From assembly GCA_910585045.1 (NCBI GenBank), contig CAJUCD010000013.1, positions 1-34,438 on the forward strand: a DNA stretch of 34,438 bases. Direction: 5' to 3'. The stretch is from an uncultured Bacilli bacterium. GTDB lineage: Bacteria > Bacillota_I > Bacilli_A > RF39 > UBA660. This document shows, piece after piece, positions 15,249-22,622 of the stretch (position 1 is its first letter; the number at the start of each line of letters is the position of its first letter). The notes beneath the pieces were generated by a model. It saw nothing but the letters and a program-made list of their open reading frames with translations. It was not told the DNA's origin and made no database searches. The translations under genes were made by a program, and so were the position numbers.

Positions 15249-16139
15249 CTACTTTCTTTTATTTTCTGCAATCATTTCTATATCAAGAGATAATTGCTTT
15301 ATTCTTTCTATTATTCTACGAGCTTTTACTTTATCCATAGAAGTCTTAGTTAAAGATAAATGATATTCTAACTCTTCAATGGTTAAATTGGAAGTAAAAA
15401 ATGTAGTTAAATGATTATTCATACGAGATTGTAAAATAGTGCCTAAGACTTCATCTCGACCCCAATCGCTTACTGTTTCAGCACCAATATCATCTATTAG
15501 TAATATTGGAATAGTACAATAACTGTCTATTCTTTCTTGATATGTAGACCAATCATCTTTTAATGTTCTTAATATTTCAGGAAAGTAAAGAGCTAAATAA
15601 TTGACTTTTTTATTTATTTTAAGTTCGTTTAATAAAGCATAAATTAAATATGTTTTGCCACTTCCGAATGAACCATGAAGAAAAAGACCCTTTAAATCTT
15701 TAATGCCATCATATTCATCATAAAAAGCTTTTAACCATTTAATTACTTTAACACGATTCTTATCAGTGATATCTATATCTTTAAAACGAGCATTTTCTAA
15801 TTCTTTGCTAGATGTACTTCTAAGTTCTAATAAGCGGTCATTTTCTTTTTTGTATTTGCAAGGCACATAGACTAAATCTAAAATATTGTCTTCTATTTTG
15901 GGATATAAATAATGACCCGTTACTTTATTTTGACAACTATATAATCCTTTGCATTTAGCACAATTTTTTAGTTCGTTGGTTGAATCCATTAATTTAGAAT
16001 TATTTAACATACCCATTTGTTCTGTTATGTGAAACTTAGTTACTAAATCTTTAAATGTTGAATCTTTTAAATTGGCTTGATAATCTTTTTTTAAATCGGT
16101 TGTAATATTATTATTACTTATATTTTTAATACTTTCCAT
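15249..16139 (-). CDS. dnaI: Primosomal helicase loader DnaI
   Basis: DnaI is the AAA+ ATPase that loads the replicative helicase DnaC (Bacillus nomenclature) at origins and stalled forks. Walker A GSFGSGKT is at residues 156-163 and Walker B LLIDD at 213-217. The N-terminal helicase-binding part has candidate zinc ligands Cys60, Cys63, His76 and Cys94, nearly the spacing of the B. subtilis DnaI zinc site; Cys69 is an alternative. Length 296 aa is close to the usual 310. The ribosome site TAGGTGA overlaps the dnaB stop codon, 8 bases before the ATG, so translation is likely coupled. The order dnaB-dnaI is conserved in Bacilli. Confidence 0.92.
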   Translation of the reverse strand: MESIKNISNNNITTDLKKDYQANLKDSTFKDLVTKFHITEQMGMLNNSKLMDSTNELKNCAKCKGLYSCQNKVTGHYLYPKIEDNILDLVYVPCKYKKENDRLLELRSTSSKELENARFKDIDITDKNRVKVIKWLKAFYDEYDGIKDLKGLFLHGSFGSGKTYLIYALLNELKINKKVNYLALYFPEILRTLKDDWSTYQERIDSYCTIPILLIDDIGAETVSDWGRDEVLGTILQSRMNNHLTTFFTSNLTIEELEYHLSLTKTSMDKVKARRIIERIKQLSLDIEMIAENKRK

Positions 16140-16147
16140 TTAATCAC

Positions 16148-17419
16148 CTAAAAATCTTTCAATAAATCTTCTAATTCTTTGGCTTCTTCCTCTGTTATAC
16201 TTTCTTTTTCAATGTTTTGATTAAACCAAACAGGAACTTTTGCTTCTTTATTAGTTGTTTTAACTTTAGAACTTTGCTTACTCATTTTTTTATGTTCTTT
16301 TTCGGCAAGTTCCATAGCTTCACGAGCTGTTTTAACCCCTGCTCTTTTCCACTGGCCAGCAATAGTTTCAACATAACTTAGAGTTAATTTATTATCATGT
16401 TTTTTTAAAACATAATCAATTAAGACATTAACAACTGCAGGATTTAACTCTAAATCAATTAATAGTAATTCTAGAAGTTTTAAATCTCTAGCAGTAGGAT
16501 TTACACCTTTATATTTATTTCTTAAAAAATCATAAGGACTGGTATTTTCAAAAACCCCAATAATTCGTCCTTTTTTAGAATTATCACCTAAAGGCGTTCT
16601 TAAATATTCTGGTTGAGCGCGATATATTAAAGTAGGTAGAGTTCCATTATTAAATTGATAATATTTACGAGCATTTTTTCTTAAAAGCTCTTTATCAATA
16701 GCACCTTTTTCATTGATGCTAGAACGGATTAATTCTGTTATTTTTAAAGAATCTAAATCATAAATATAAGAAAGATTAATAATTAATTCCCGTAGCTTTT
16801 TGTTAAAAGCTTTTTCATTTATAATACCTCGTGGCATACTGCTAATAATTAAATCAAAATCTATGTCACTTTTAATATTTAGAGGTAAGGTTTCGCGTTC
16901 ACGAGCTTCAATTATTGGCGCATTAGTAGAAGCAAAAGTTTCATTAAGAGTTTTAGTTATGTCTTCATAATCTTTTAAATCTATATTTACTTTTTTGTAT
17001 ATTTTCTTTAAATCATTATACTCTATCTCGCCAATATTATTATATAACACAATATTTAATATAGGATTATTAAAGAATTCACTAGCACTTAATGGAGAAT
17101 ATAGTTCATATACATAAGAATTAATATCCCCTTCTTTAAAGTAAGTTTTTATAAGTCCAACTGCTTCTAGAGCTTCTCTAGCATGTTTGATACTTTCTAA
17201 ATCACTTTTTAAAATACTCATTAAATGATGATGGGTAAAATCTTTACTCATTAATTCTAATTTGTCTAAATCACTCCATAAGGTTAAATATAAAGATACA
17301 GCGCTAAAACCAATTATAGGTTCATAAAGATTAATCAGATTTTTTTTGTCAATTTCAGTTAAGATAGTTCTATTTATAACAACATATGAATCAGCTGGTA
17401 AAAGAGTAATTAGCTTCAT
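16148..17419 (-). CDS. dnaB: Replication initiation protein DnaB (DnaD/DnaB family)
   Basis: This is the Bacilli-specific initiation protein that, with DnaD and DnaI, remodels DNA at the origin and helps helicase loading; it is not the helicase named DnaB in E. coli. The N-terminal part looks like the winged-helix domain (KLITLLPADSYVV, LINLYEPIIGFSAVSLYLTLW). The C-terminal DnaD-like domain has YDFLRNKYKG and later YVETIAGQWKRAGVKT, the conserved signature. The tail is charged. Length is 423 aa, slightly short for the family. GAGGTG lies 6 nt before the ATG. It leads an operon with dnaI and a kinase, driven by a clear promoter at 17462-17490. Confidence 0.9.
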   Translation of the reverse strand: MKLITLLPADSYVVINRTILTEIDKKNLINLYEPIIGFSAVSLYLTLWSDLDKLELMSKDFTHHHLMSILKSDLESIKHAREALEAVGLIKTYFKEGDINSYVYELYSPLSASEFFNNPILNIVLYNNIGEIEYNDLKKIYKKVNIDLKDYEDITKTLNETFASTNAPIIEARERETLPLNIKSDIDFDLIISSMPRGIINEKAFNKKLRELIINLSYIYDLDSLKITELIRSSINEKGAIDKELLRKNARKYYQFNNGTLPTLIYRAQPEYLRTPLGDNSKKGRIIGVFENTSPYDFLRNKYKGVNPTARDLKLLELLLIDLELNPAVVNVLIDYVLKKHDNKLTLSYVETIAGQWKRAGVKTAREAMELAEKEHKKMSKQSSKVKTTNKEAKVPVWFNQNIEKESITEEEAKELEDLLKDF

Positions 17420-17461
17420 TAGAACACCTCAACTTTTAGATAATTATACACTTCATGTTAT

Positions 17462-17490
17462 ATTATAGAATATTATTTTCGTTTTAACAA
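17462..17490 (-). promoter_or_regulatory. Promoter of the dnaB-dnaI-kinase operon
   Basis: TTGTTA (17485-17490), a 17-bp spacer and a perfect TATAAT (17462-17467) on the minus strand, about 43 bases before the dnaB ATG. I see no terminator hairpin between metK and this promoter, so some read-through is possible. Confidence 0.75.
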
Positions 17491-17495
17491 GTAAT

Positions 17496-18620
17496 TTAGA
17501 GTTTATCTTTTATTTCTTTTACTTTATTGATTTGCTCCCAAGGGAGATTTTTTTTGCCAAAGTGAGAATATAAAGTCGTATCTGTATATTTAACATTTTT
17601 TAAATTAAGTTCTTTAATAATGTTTTTAGGACTAAAATCAAAAATAGTATTAATTATCTCTAAAATTTTGGTTTCTGGAATAGTGTTAGTTTTAAACGTA
17701 TCAATACTAATACCTATAGGTGAAGAAAGTCCTATAGCATAAGAAACACTTATTTCACATTTAGTAGCAAGACCTGCGGCAATAATGTTTTTCGCTACAT
17801 ACCTAGCATAATAGGCACCACTACGATCGACTTTAGTATAATCTTTACCACTAAAAGCTCCTCCTCCATGATGTGCTAACCCTCCATATGTATCAACACA
17901 TATTTTGCGACCAGTAAGACCACTATCGCTGATAGGTCCACAAATAGTAAATTTTCCAGTAGGATTGATAATAATTTTTGTATCATTAGTTAAATAATCT
18001 TTTAAAACTGGTTTAATTACTTCTCTTATTAGCTCTTCTTTTAACTTGTGAAGGTTTTTATTTTCTTCATGAGATGCAGAAATAACTATAGTATGAGCAG
18101 TTACTTTAGAAGATTCATAATTTAATGTAACTTGTGTTTTTCCATCAGGCTTTAAACCTTTAATAATATTAGATTTGCGAACATATTCTAAACGGCTTGC
18201 TAAAGCACATGCAATAGTATGTGTTAAAGGCATATAATTTTCTGTTTCATTAGTAGCATAACCGTACATAATTCCTTGGTCGCCTGCACCAATATTATGC
18301 TGATTAACTCCTAAAGCAATATCATTAGATTGATTATTTAGGTGAACTAAAATTGGTACTTTATGACCATTAAATCCTGAATCATTATTATAACCAATAT
18401 CACAAATTACATTTCGAACTAACTCTTCAATATCAATTGTAGCCCTACTTGTAATCTCTCCCATTATTAAAACTAAATCATTAGCAATTGCAACTTCGCA
18501 AGCTACTTTCGAATTCTCGTCTTGTTTTAGATAAGCATCTAAAATACTGTCAGAGATTAAATCACACATCTTATCGGGATGTCCACTGGTAACAGCTTCA
18601 CTTGTAAATAATTTTTGCAT
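17496..18620 (-). CDS. metK: S-adenosylmethionine synthetase (MetK)
   Basis: MetK makes S-adenosylmethionine from methionine and ATP in the cytosol. Signatures are SEAVTSGHPDKMCD with His14, GAGDQGIMYGYA, and the phosphate-binding GGGAFSGKD. A Lys-rich C terminus ends the protein. At 374 aa it is a little shorter than the usual 385-400. AGGAGGA precedes the ATG by 7 nt. A SAM-I riboswitch with a complete transcription terminator lies in its leader, so its product shuts off its own expression. It forms a single-gene transcript with its own promoter; the neighbours are dnaB downstream and glyS upstream. Confidence 0.96.
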   Translation of the reverse strand: MQKLFTSEAVTSGHPDKMCDLISDSILDAYLKQDENSKVACEVAIANDLVLIMGEITSRATIDIEELVRNVICDIGYNNDSGFNGHKVPILVHLNNQSNDIALGVNQHNIGAGDQGIMYGYATNETENYMPLTHTIACALASRLEYVRKSNIIKGLKPDGKTQVTLNYESSKVTAHTIVISASHEENKNLHKLKEELIREVIKPVLKDYLTNDTKIIINPTGKFTICGPISDSGLTGRKICVDTYGGLAHHGGGAFSGKDYTKVDRSGAYYARYVAKNIIAAGLATKCEISVSYAIGLSSPIGISIDTFKTNTIPETKILEIINTIFDFSPKNIIKELNLKNVKYTDTTLYSHFGKKNLPWEQINKVKEIKDKL

Positions 18621-18652
18621 TTTATCATTCCTCCTATTTTTTACCTTAAAAG

Positions 18653-18685
18653 AAAAAACATTTAAAGATAATCTCTTTAAATGTT
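18653..18685 (-). terminator. Riboswitch-controlled terminator before metK
   Basis: A perfect 12-bp stem (18674-18685 and 18657-18668) with a 5-nt loop, then six T on the minus strand. The antiterminator pairs 18689-18695 (GATAATC) with 18667-18673 (GATTATC), which would break this stem when SAM is low. Confidence 0.9.
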
Positions 18686-18694
18686 AATGATTAT

Positions 18695-18787
18695 CCTCAT
18701 CTTTCGGTATTACCGTAGGATTTAGCACCTAACTAAATAGGTTGCTGGACTTCATAGGGCCTATTCCCTCCATCACTCTTAATAAGG
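18695..18787 (-). ncRNA. SAM-I (S-box) riboswitch aptamer of metK
   Basis: On the minus strand the conserved S-box elements are in order: an AAGAG region, GGAGGGA, GGCCCTATGAAG, CAGCAACC, GGTGCTAAATCC, and the final GAAAGATGAGG. P1 forms between 18781-18787 and 18695-18701 (7 bp, two G-U pairs). SAM binding stabilises P1 and lets the terminator at 18653-18685 form. This class typically controls methionine and SAM genes, as here. Confidence 0.95.
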
Positions 18788-18814
18788 TAAATTTTAAAAA
18801 TTATTTATATATTT

Positions 18815-18843
18815 AGTATATCTTAATTGCAGTTGATTGTAAA
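18815..18843 (-). promoter_or_regulatory. Promoter of the metK leader
   Basis: TTTACA (18838-18843), 17-bp spacer, TATACT (18815-18820) on the minus strand, about 28 bases before P1 of the riboswitch. Its -35 box lies against the stop codon of glyS. Confidence 0.75.
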
Positions 18844-18845
18844 TA

Positions 18846-20225
18846 TTAAAACTTTATTGTTTCATCAATATAAGATTTTAAATCTTCAATTTTTATTGTT
18901 ACTTGTTCCATTGTATCACGAAGTCTTACAGTAACTGTATTATTATTAATTGTTTCATCATCAACAGTAATACATAATGGTGTACCTACAGCATCACTTC
19001 TTCTATATCTTTTTCCTATCGAACCTGTAGTATCTATAGAACACATAAAATCTTTACATAATGTTGCATATAAATCATTAGCTTTTTCGCCATGAACTTT
19101 TTTAATTAATGGTAAAATGGTTACTTTCATAGGTGAAAGAGCAGGATGTAGTTTTAAAACTTGTCTTTCTTCGCCATTCTCTAGAGTTTCTACTTGGTAT
19201 GCATCAGTTAAAATAGCAAATAATAAACGATCTAGACCAACACTTGGTTCAATTACATATGGTAAATACTTTTCATTAGTATCAGGATCTAAATAACGTA
19301 AATCTGTTTTAGAATGATTAGTATGAACTGATAAGTCATAATCTGTACGATCAGCAATACCCCAAAGTTCACCCCAGCCCATTGGGAAACGATATTCAAT
19401 ATCAGTAGTAGCTTTACTGTAGAAAGATAGTTCTTCTTTAGAATGATCTCTATAACGTAGATTTTCTTTATTTAAACCTAAAGTTTTTAAGAAATCTAAG
19501 CAGAAATTTTTCCAATAGCCAAACCATTCTAGGTCTTCACCTGGTTTACAGAAAAATTCTAGTTCCATTTGTTCAAATTCCCTAGTTCGGAAAATAAAGT
19601 TTCCAGGTGTTATCTCATTTCGGAAACTTTTACCTGTTTGGCAAATTCCAAAAGGAACTTTTAGACGCATACTTCTTTGTACATTTAAGAAATTAACAAA
19701 AATACCTTGAGCTGTTTCTCCTCGTAAGTAAACTTTAGATTTAGAATCTTCTGTTACACCCATGTGAGTCTCAAATAATAAATTAAATTTTCTTATAGCT
19801 GTAAAATCTCTTTTACCGCATTTTGGACAAACTATTTCATGAGCAGTAATATAATTTTCTAATTCTTCATTACTCCAGCCATCGCCTGTTTCTTCGCCTT
19901 TAGTATGTTCTTCTATAAGCTTATCAGCACGATGTCTTGCCTTACAAGCTTTGCAATCTACTAATGGGTCATTAAAATTTGTAACGTGACCACTTGCAAC
20001 CCATGTTTCAGGATTCATTAAAATGGCACTATCTAAGCCATAATTATAAGGATTTTCTTGGACAAATTTTTTCCACCAAGCACGTCTTAAATTTTCTTTT
20101 AATTCCCTTCCTAAAGGTCCATAATCCCATGTATTAGCAAGACCTCCATATATTTCACTTCCTTGGAATATATATCCATATTGTTTACAAAAATTAACCA
20201 TTTCTTCTTGTGTAACTGTTTGCAT
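18846..20225 (-). CDS. glyS: Glycyl-tRNA synthetase, single-chain dimeric type
   Basis: This class II enzyme charges tRNA-Gly with glycine. It is the alpha-2 type found in some Bacillota, archaea and eukaryotes, rather than the GlyQ/GlyS tetramer. GGLANTWDYGPLG near the start is diagnostic. Motif 2 is FRTREFEQMELEFF and motif 3 EPSVGLDRLLFAIL. A zinc-binding pair CKAC (Cys91, Cys94) and CPKC (Cys133, Cys136) lies in the insertion. A typical anticodon-binding domain ends the protein. Length is 459 aa. AAAGGAGAG is in the last codons of the preceding 117-aa gene, which stops 3 bases before the ATG, so the two are coupled under a T-box leader. Confidence 0.95.
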   Translation of the reverse strand: MQTVTQEEMVNFCKQYGYIFQGSEIYGGLANTWDYGPLGRELKENLRRAWWKKFVQENPYNYGLDSAILMNPETWVASGHVTNFNDPLVDCKACKARHRADKLIEEHTKGEETGDGWSNEELENYITAHEIVCPKCGKRDFTAIRKFNLLFETHMGVTEDSKSKVYLRGETAQGIFVNFLNVQRSMRLKVPFGICQTGKSFRNEITPGNFIFRTREFEQMELEFFCKPGEDLEWFGYWKNFCLDFLKTLGLNKENLRYRDHSKEELSFYSKATTDIEYRFPMGWGELWGIADRTDYDLSVHTNHSKTDLRYLDPDTNEKYLPYVIEPSVGLDRLLFAILTDAYQVETLENGEERQVLKLHPALSPMKVTILPLIKKVHGEKANDLYATLCKDFMCSIDTTGSIGKRYRRSDAVGTPLCITVDDETINNNTVTVRLRDTMEQVTIKIEDLKSYIDETIKF

Positions 20226-20228
20226 TTT

Positions 20229-20582
20229 TTATCTCTCCTTTGCTTTTATTCTATTTATTTTAGCTATTAGTCTAGCCATATAATTTAACAAACTATTTTG
20301 ATGAGGATTATCTCTATTTTGTAACATTATAGCATAGGCGCTTAATAAGAGTGATTCTGGCACTACTTCTAGTTGTTCTTCAATCTTTCTTTGTTTGACT
20401 CCTAAGCTCTCCCAAATAGCAAATAAATTATTCATTTGATCTTTTGGTGTTAGAATTTGCCCTTCAGTTGCTATAGTTAAATCTAGTGTTTTAGCTGATA
20501 AGATTTTTCTTTCAGTTTCTGCCATTTGATATTCTATAAACATTATATCATTTACTTTATGTAATATTTCTTCAATTGTCAT
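20229..20582 (-). CDS. Unrecognised small protein between T-box and glyS, 117 aa
   Basis: I do not recognise this protein. It is soluble, apparently helical, with a basic C terminus (ARLIAKINRIKAKER). It begins MTIEEILHKVNDIMFIEYQMAETE, and AGGAGG sits 5 nt before the ATG. It is the first gene after the glycine T-box leader and ends 3 bases before glyS, so it must be made under the same glycine control. This suggests a role tied to translation or glycine use, but nothing in the sequence tells what. It is too small and different to be RecO or GlyQ. Confidence 0.7.
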   Translation of the reverse strand: MTIEEILHKVNDIMFIEYQMAETERKILSAKTLDLTIATEGQILTPKDQMNNLFAIWESLGVKQRKIEEQLEVVPESLLLSAYAIMLQNRDNPHQNSLLNYMARLIAKINRIKAKER

Positions 20583-20597
20583 TGTACCCTCCTAAAC

Positions 20598-20708
20598 AAA
20601 AAAACTCTAAAAGAAATATGTAGGGACGCTTATATAGCGCGGTTCCACCCTACTTATTTCTCTTAGAGAAATCACTCTTTTTTATATAGCTCGAGATTCG
20701 CCACATCT
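20598..20708 (-). ncRNA. T-box leader of the 117-aa protein-glyS operon
   Basis: On the minus strand AGGGTGGAACCGCG (20638-20651) is the T-box consensus, with its antiterminator partner CGTCCCT at 20622-20628. The competing terminator pairs 20648-20668 with 20605-20625 (two internal mismatches), followed by seven T (20598-20604). A perfect hairpin just upstream, centred on GAGAAAT, is a likely Stem III. Further 5' a small hairpin (20705-20708 with 20094+600, that is 20694-20697) exposes GTGGCGA; GGC at 20700-20702 would be a glycine specifier. The 5' part is far shorter than a normal Stem I. Uncharged tRNA-Gly would stabilise the antiterminator and allow expression. Confidence 0.85.
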
Positions 20709-20728
20709 GTCTTTGCTTGTATAAACTG

Positions 20729-20757
20729 ATTATATAATATATTATATGTTTTAGCAA
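20729..20757 (-). promoter_or_regulatory. Promoter of the T-box leader
   Basis: TTGCTA (20752-20757), 17-bp spacer, TATAAT (20729-20734) on the minus strand. A start near 20722 gives a leader of only about 140 bases. Confidence 0.65.
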
Positions 20758-20768
20758 GTATTTTTTTC

Positions 20769-21647
20769 CTATTTTGCTAAAATAAGTTTTTGAACTTCTG
20801 GCTCATCCAACATAGCTTTTGTAAAAAATTGTTCTTCTTGGTGAGATTTGCCACTCCATTTTTCATATTTAGAGCAGAGATTACTTCGAGCCATTAATTC
20901 ATATTGGCAAGCTTTATTACCCCAACTTGGGCTAGCTTGATGAATAGTTAAACGATCAATTATACTAATTAACTCTAGAGCTTTTTCACGCCCCTCAATT
21001 TGACTAAAATAACTAATTACGGCAGGTAAATCACAATCAAAATAATTTCCCCTCAAAGTACTTGGATCATCATAAAATGCTTCAATTAAAGGAATTAATG
21101 CTACTGTTTTAGAATAAGCTGGTTGATCACATTTGCATAAACTCTCAGTATATCCTTCATTTAGACCACAACCAATATTTTTCTTAGTAACAAAGTTCTC
21201 TTGCAAAAAACCCATAACTCCATTACCACCTACACTTGTCATGCAAGTTGCAGCATGATATGATTCGTGTATTTTAGTAATAAGATTGTCTTTAATAATT
21301 GTCATTTGATTATTACAACCATTATATAATCCTTCTATACCTCGAAGACTAAATAAATGTCTTTTAAGTTTAAGCGTTTGTAAATTGTATTTTAAAATCA
21401 TAAGTTCTTCTTTAGTACAATCTTGCTCTAAAGCTTGTAGTGGTTCCCTAAGTATAGGAATAACAGGTGTTTCTAAATTTTCCGCTATTTCTCTAATTGT
21501 AGCTTTTCTTCTAGCTATTTGTTCACTAGTTAAAAAGACATCTGTGCTTAGACTATGTAAATCTTTAGTTCTATCGTAAAGATTTAAAATGTTACGATGA
21601 TTTAGGAGGCAGAAACCTGCAACACCATATATTGGTAAAAACTCCAT
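20769..21647 (-). CDS. HExxH (gluzincin-like) zinc metallopeptidase candidate, 292 aa
   Basis: The core is KIHESYHAA with HExxH at residues 127-131 and, 33 residues on, GLNEGYTE with Asn163-Glu164 and Glu168. This is the layout of gluzincin peptidases, where HExxH gives two zinc ligands and the glutamate of NExxx(D/E) the third, so hydrolysis of a peptide is the likely role. The rest matches no family I know. It has many cysteines (for example CGLNEGYTESLCKCD) and no signal peptide, so it is probably cytosolic; the start MEFLPIYGVAGFCLL is mildly hydrophobic but lacks a cleavage site. The promoter (TTGCAT, 17 bp, TATAAT) is overlapped by a 9-bp inverted repeat. The gene ends before the glyS leader. 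Confidence 0.7.
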   Translation of the reverse strand: MEFLPIYGVAGFCLLNHRNILNLYDRTKDLHSLSTDVFLTSEQIARRKATIREIAENLETPVIPILREPLQALEQDCTKEELMILKYNLQTLKLKRHLFSLRGIEGLYNGCNNQMTIIKDNLITKIHESYHAATCMTSVGGNGVMGFLQENFVTKKNIGCGLNEGYTESLCKCDQPAYSKTVALIPLIEAFYDDPSTLRGNYFDCDLPAVISYFSQIEGREKALELISIIDRLTIHQASPSWGNKACQYELMARSNLCSKYEKWSGKSHQEEQFFTKAMLDEPEVQKLILAK

Positions 21648-21675
21648 ATAACCAACCCCTTGATTAGTTGGTTAT
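21648..21675. promoter_or_regulatory. 9-bp inverted repeat between the -10 box and start codon of the metallopeptidase gene
   Basis: Perfect arms ATAACCAAC (21648-21656) and GTTGGTTAT (21667-21675) are 10 bases apart. The repeat overlaps the -10 box by two bases, covers the expected transcription start, and encloses the Shine-Dalgarno AAGGGG. Because the 5' arm would lie at or before the RNA start, a DNA operator is more likely than an RNA hairpin. Confidence 0.65.
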
Positions 21676-21702
21676 TATAACATAATTTTTCTAAAAATGC
21701 AA
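21674..21702 (-). promoter_or_regulatory. Promoter of the metallopeptidase gene
   Basis: TTGCAT (21697-21702), 17-bp spacer, TATAAT (21674-21679) with an extended TG on the minus strand. Confidence 0.7.
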
Positions 21703-21712
21703 AAATTCTCTT

Positions 21713-22558
21713 TTACCGAGACCATTTAATGCTTTCTGCTATTTTTGTGATAACTTCATTGATATCTTCTAAAACTTCTTTGACATCATTATGAACCATA
21801 TCACTATTTTGAAGAAAATCAAGTTCTGTTTGGCATTTTTTTATAGTTCTATTATCACATAATATAAAACTACATAAACATTTAAGTGCCGTAATAACAG
21901 CTTTTGCTGTTGATTCATTACTTACACCTAAAAAATCTTCGACAATATTTTCTAATGAAGCTAGACCAGAAGTAGCAGGATAAATTAAAACTGCCTCATC
22001 TAAATAGCTATAACTAGGTAAATACCTGTTACGATATTGATTAGAATATAGCTCTATTTCTTTATCTTGAACTTTATCAAGCATGTTAGTTTCTAAATTA
22101 GGGCGCATATAAATAATGCCATATTTGTATCTTATTAAATAATCGCGAATTCCTTCATATTTAGGGTTTTTTAGTAATGCTTCAATTATTAATAACTCTA
22201 ACTGAGCTTGGTCATATTTTAAAGCACTAATATAATCAAAATTAGAATCACCAACCATGCCTTCTAATGAATTTCGCAAGCGAAAAAGTTCAAATGGCCC
22301 AGCGCCTAATAATAAAGGTTCTTCTTTTTCTTCTATTATTTGTTCTACATACCAGTATAGTTGGTCAAGTAAATTTAAAGCGATAACATCTTCAAAAAAA
22401 GAAGCAATTTGAGAACTTGCATTACTTATGGCTTCCAATGTTTCTTGATATTCATGACCAGTAGTATTATAAACAGACTCTAAATCTGCTAATTCTAAAT
22501 AATAAACTTCTAATTCTTCATATAATGTTAATAATCTTTCAAATATTTTAGCAAGCAT
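21713..22558 (-). CDS. Unrecognised helical protein, 281 aa
   Basis: I do not recognise this protein. It is acidic, soluble and apparently helical, with an N-terminal stretch that could form a coiled coil (ERLLTLYEELEVYYLELAD). A Cys-rich helix lies near residue 235 (CLCSFILCDNR). No signal peptide or catalytic motif is visible. GAGGTGG precedes the ATG by 4-6 nt. A weak extended -10 box (TAAAAT, 22582-22587) may be its promoter. It lies between the metallopeptidase gene and the 861-aa gene; all three look lineage-specific, have their own start signals, and could be separate units. Confidence 0.65.
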   Translation of the reverse strand: MLAKIFERLLTLYEELEVYYLELADLESVYNTTGHEYQETLEAISNASSQIASFFEDVIALNLLDQLYWYVEQIIEEKEEPLLLGAGPFELFRLRNSLEGMVGDSNFDYISALKYDQAQLELLIIEALLKNPKYEGIRDYLIRYKYGIIYMRPNLETNMLDKVQDKEIELYSNQYRNRYLPSYSYLDEAVLIYPATSGLASLENIVEDFLGVSNESTAKAVITALKCLCSFILCDNRTIKKCQTELDFLQNSDMVHNDVKEVLEDINEVITKIAESIKWSR

Positions 22559-22598
22559 TTTACCACCTCTTATAAAAGTTTATTTTAACATAAATATA

Positions 22599-22622
22599 AA
22601 AAGAAAGCATTAACTTTCTTTT
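22599..22622 (-). terminator. Intrinsic terminator of the 861-aa gene
   Basis: A 9-bp stem (22614-22622 and 22599-22607) with a 6-nt loop and a short T-run on the minus strand. It begins in the stop codon of the 861-aa gene. Confidence 0.7.
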
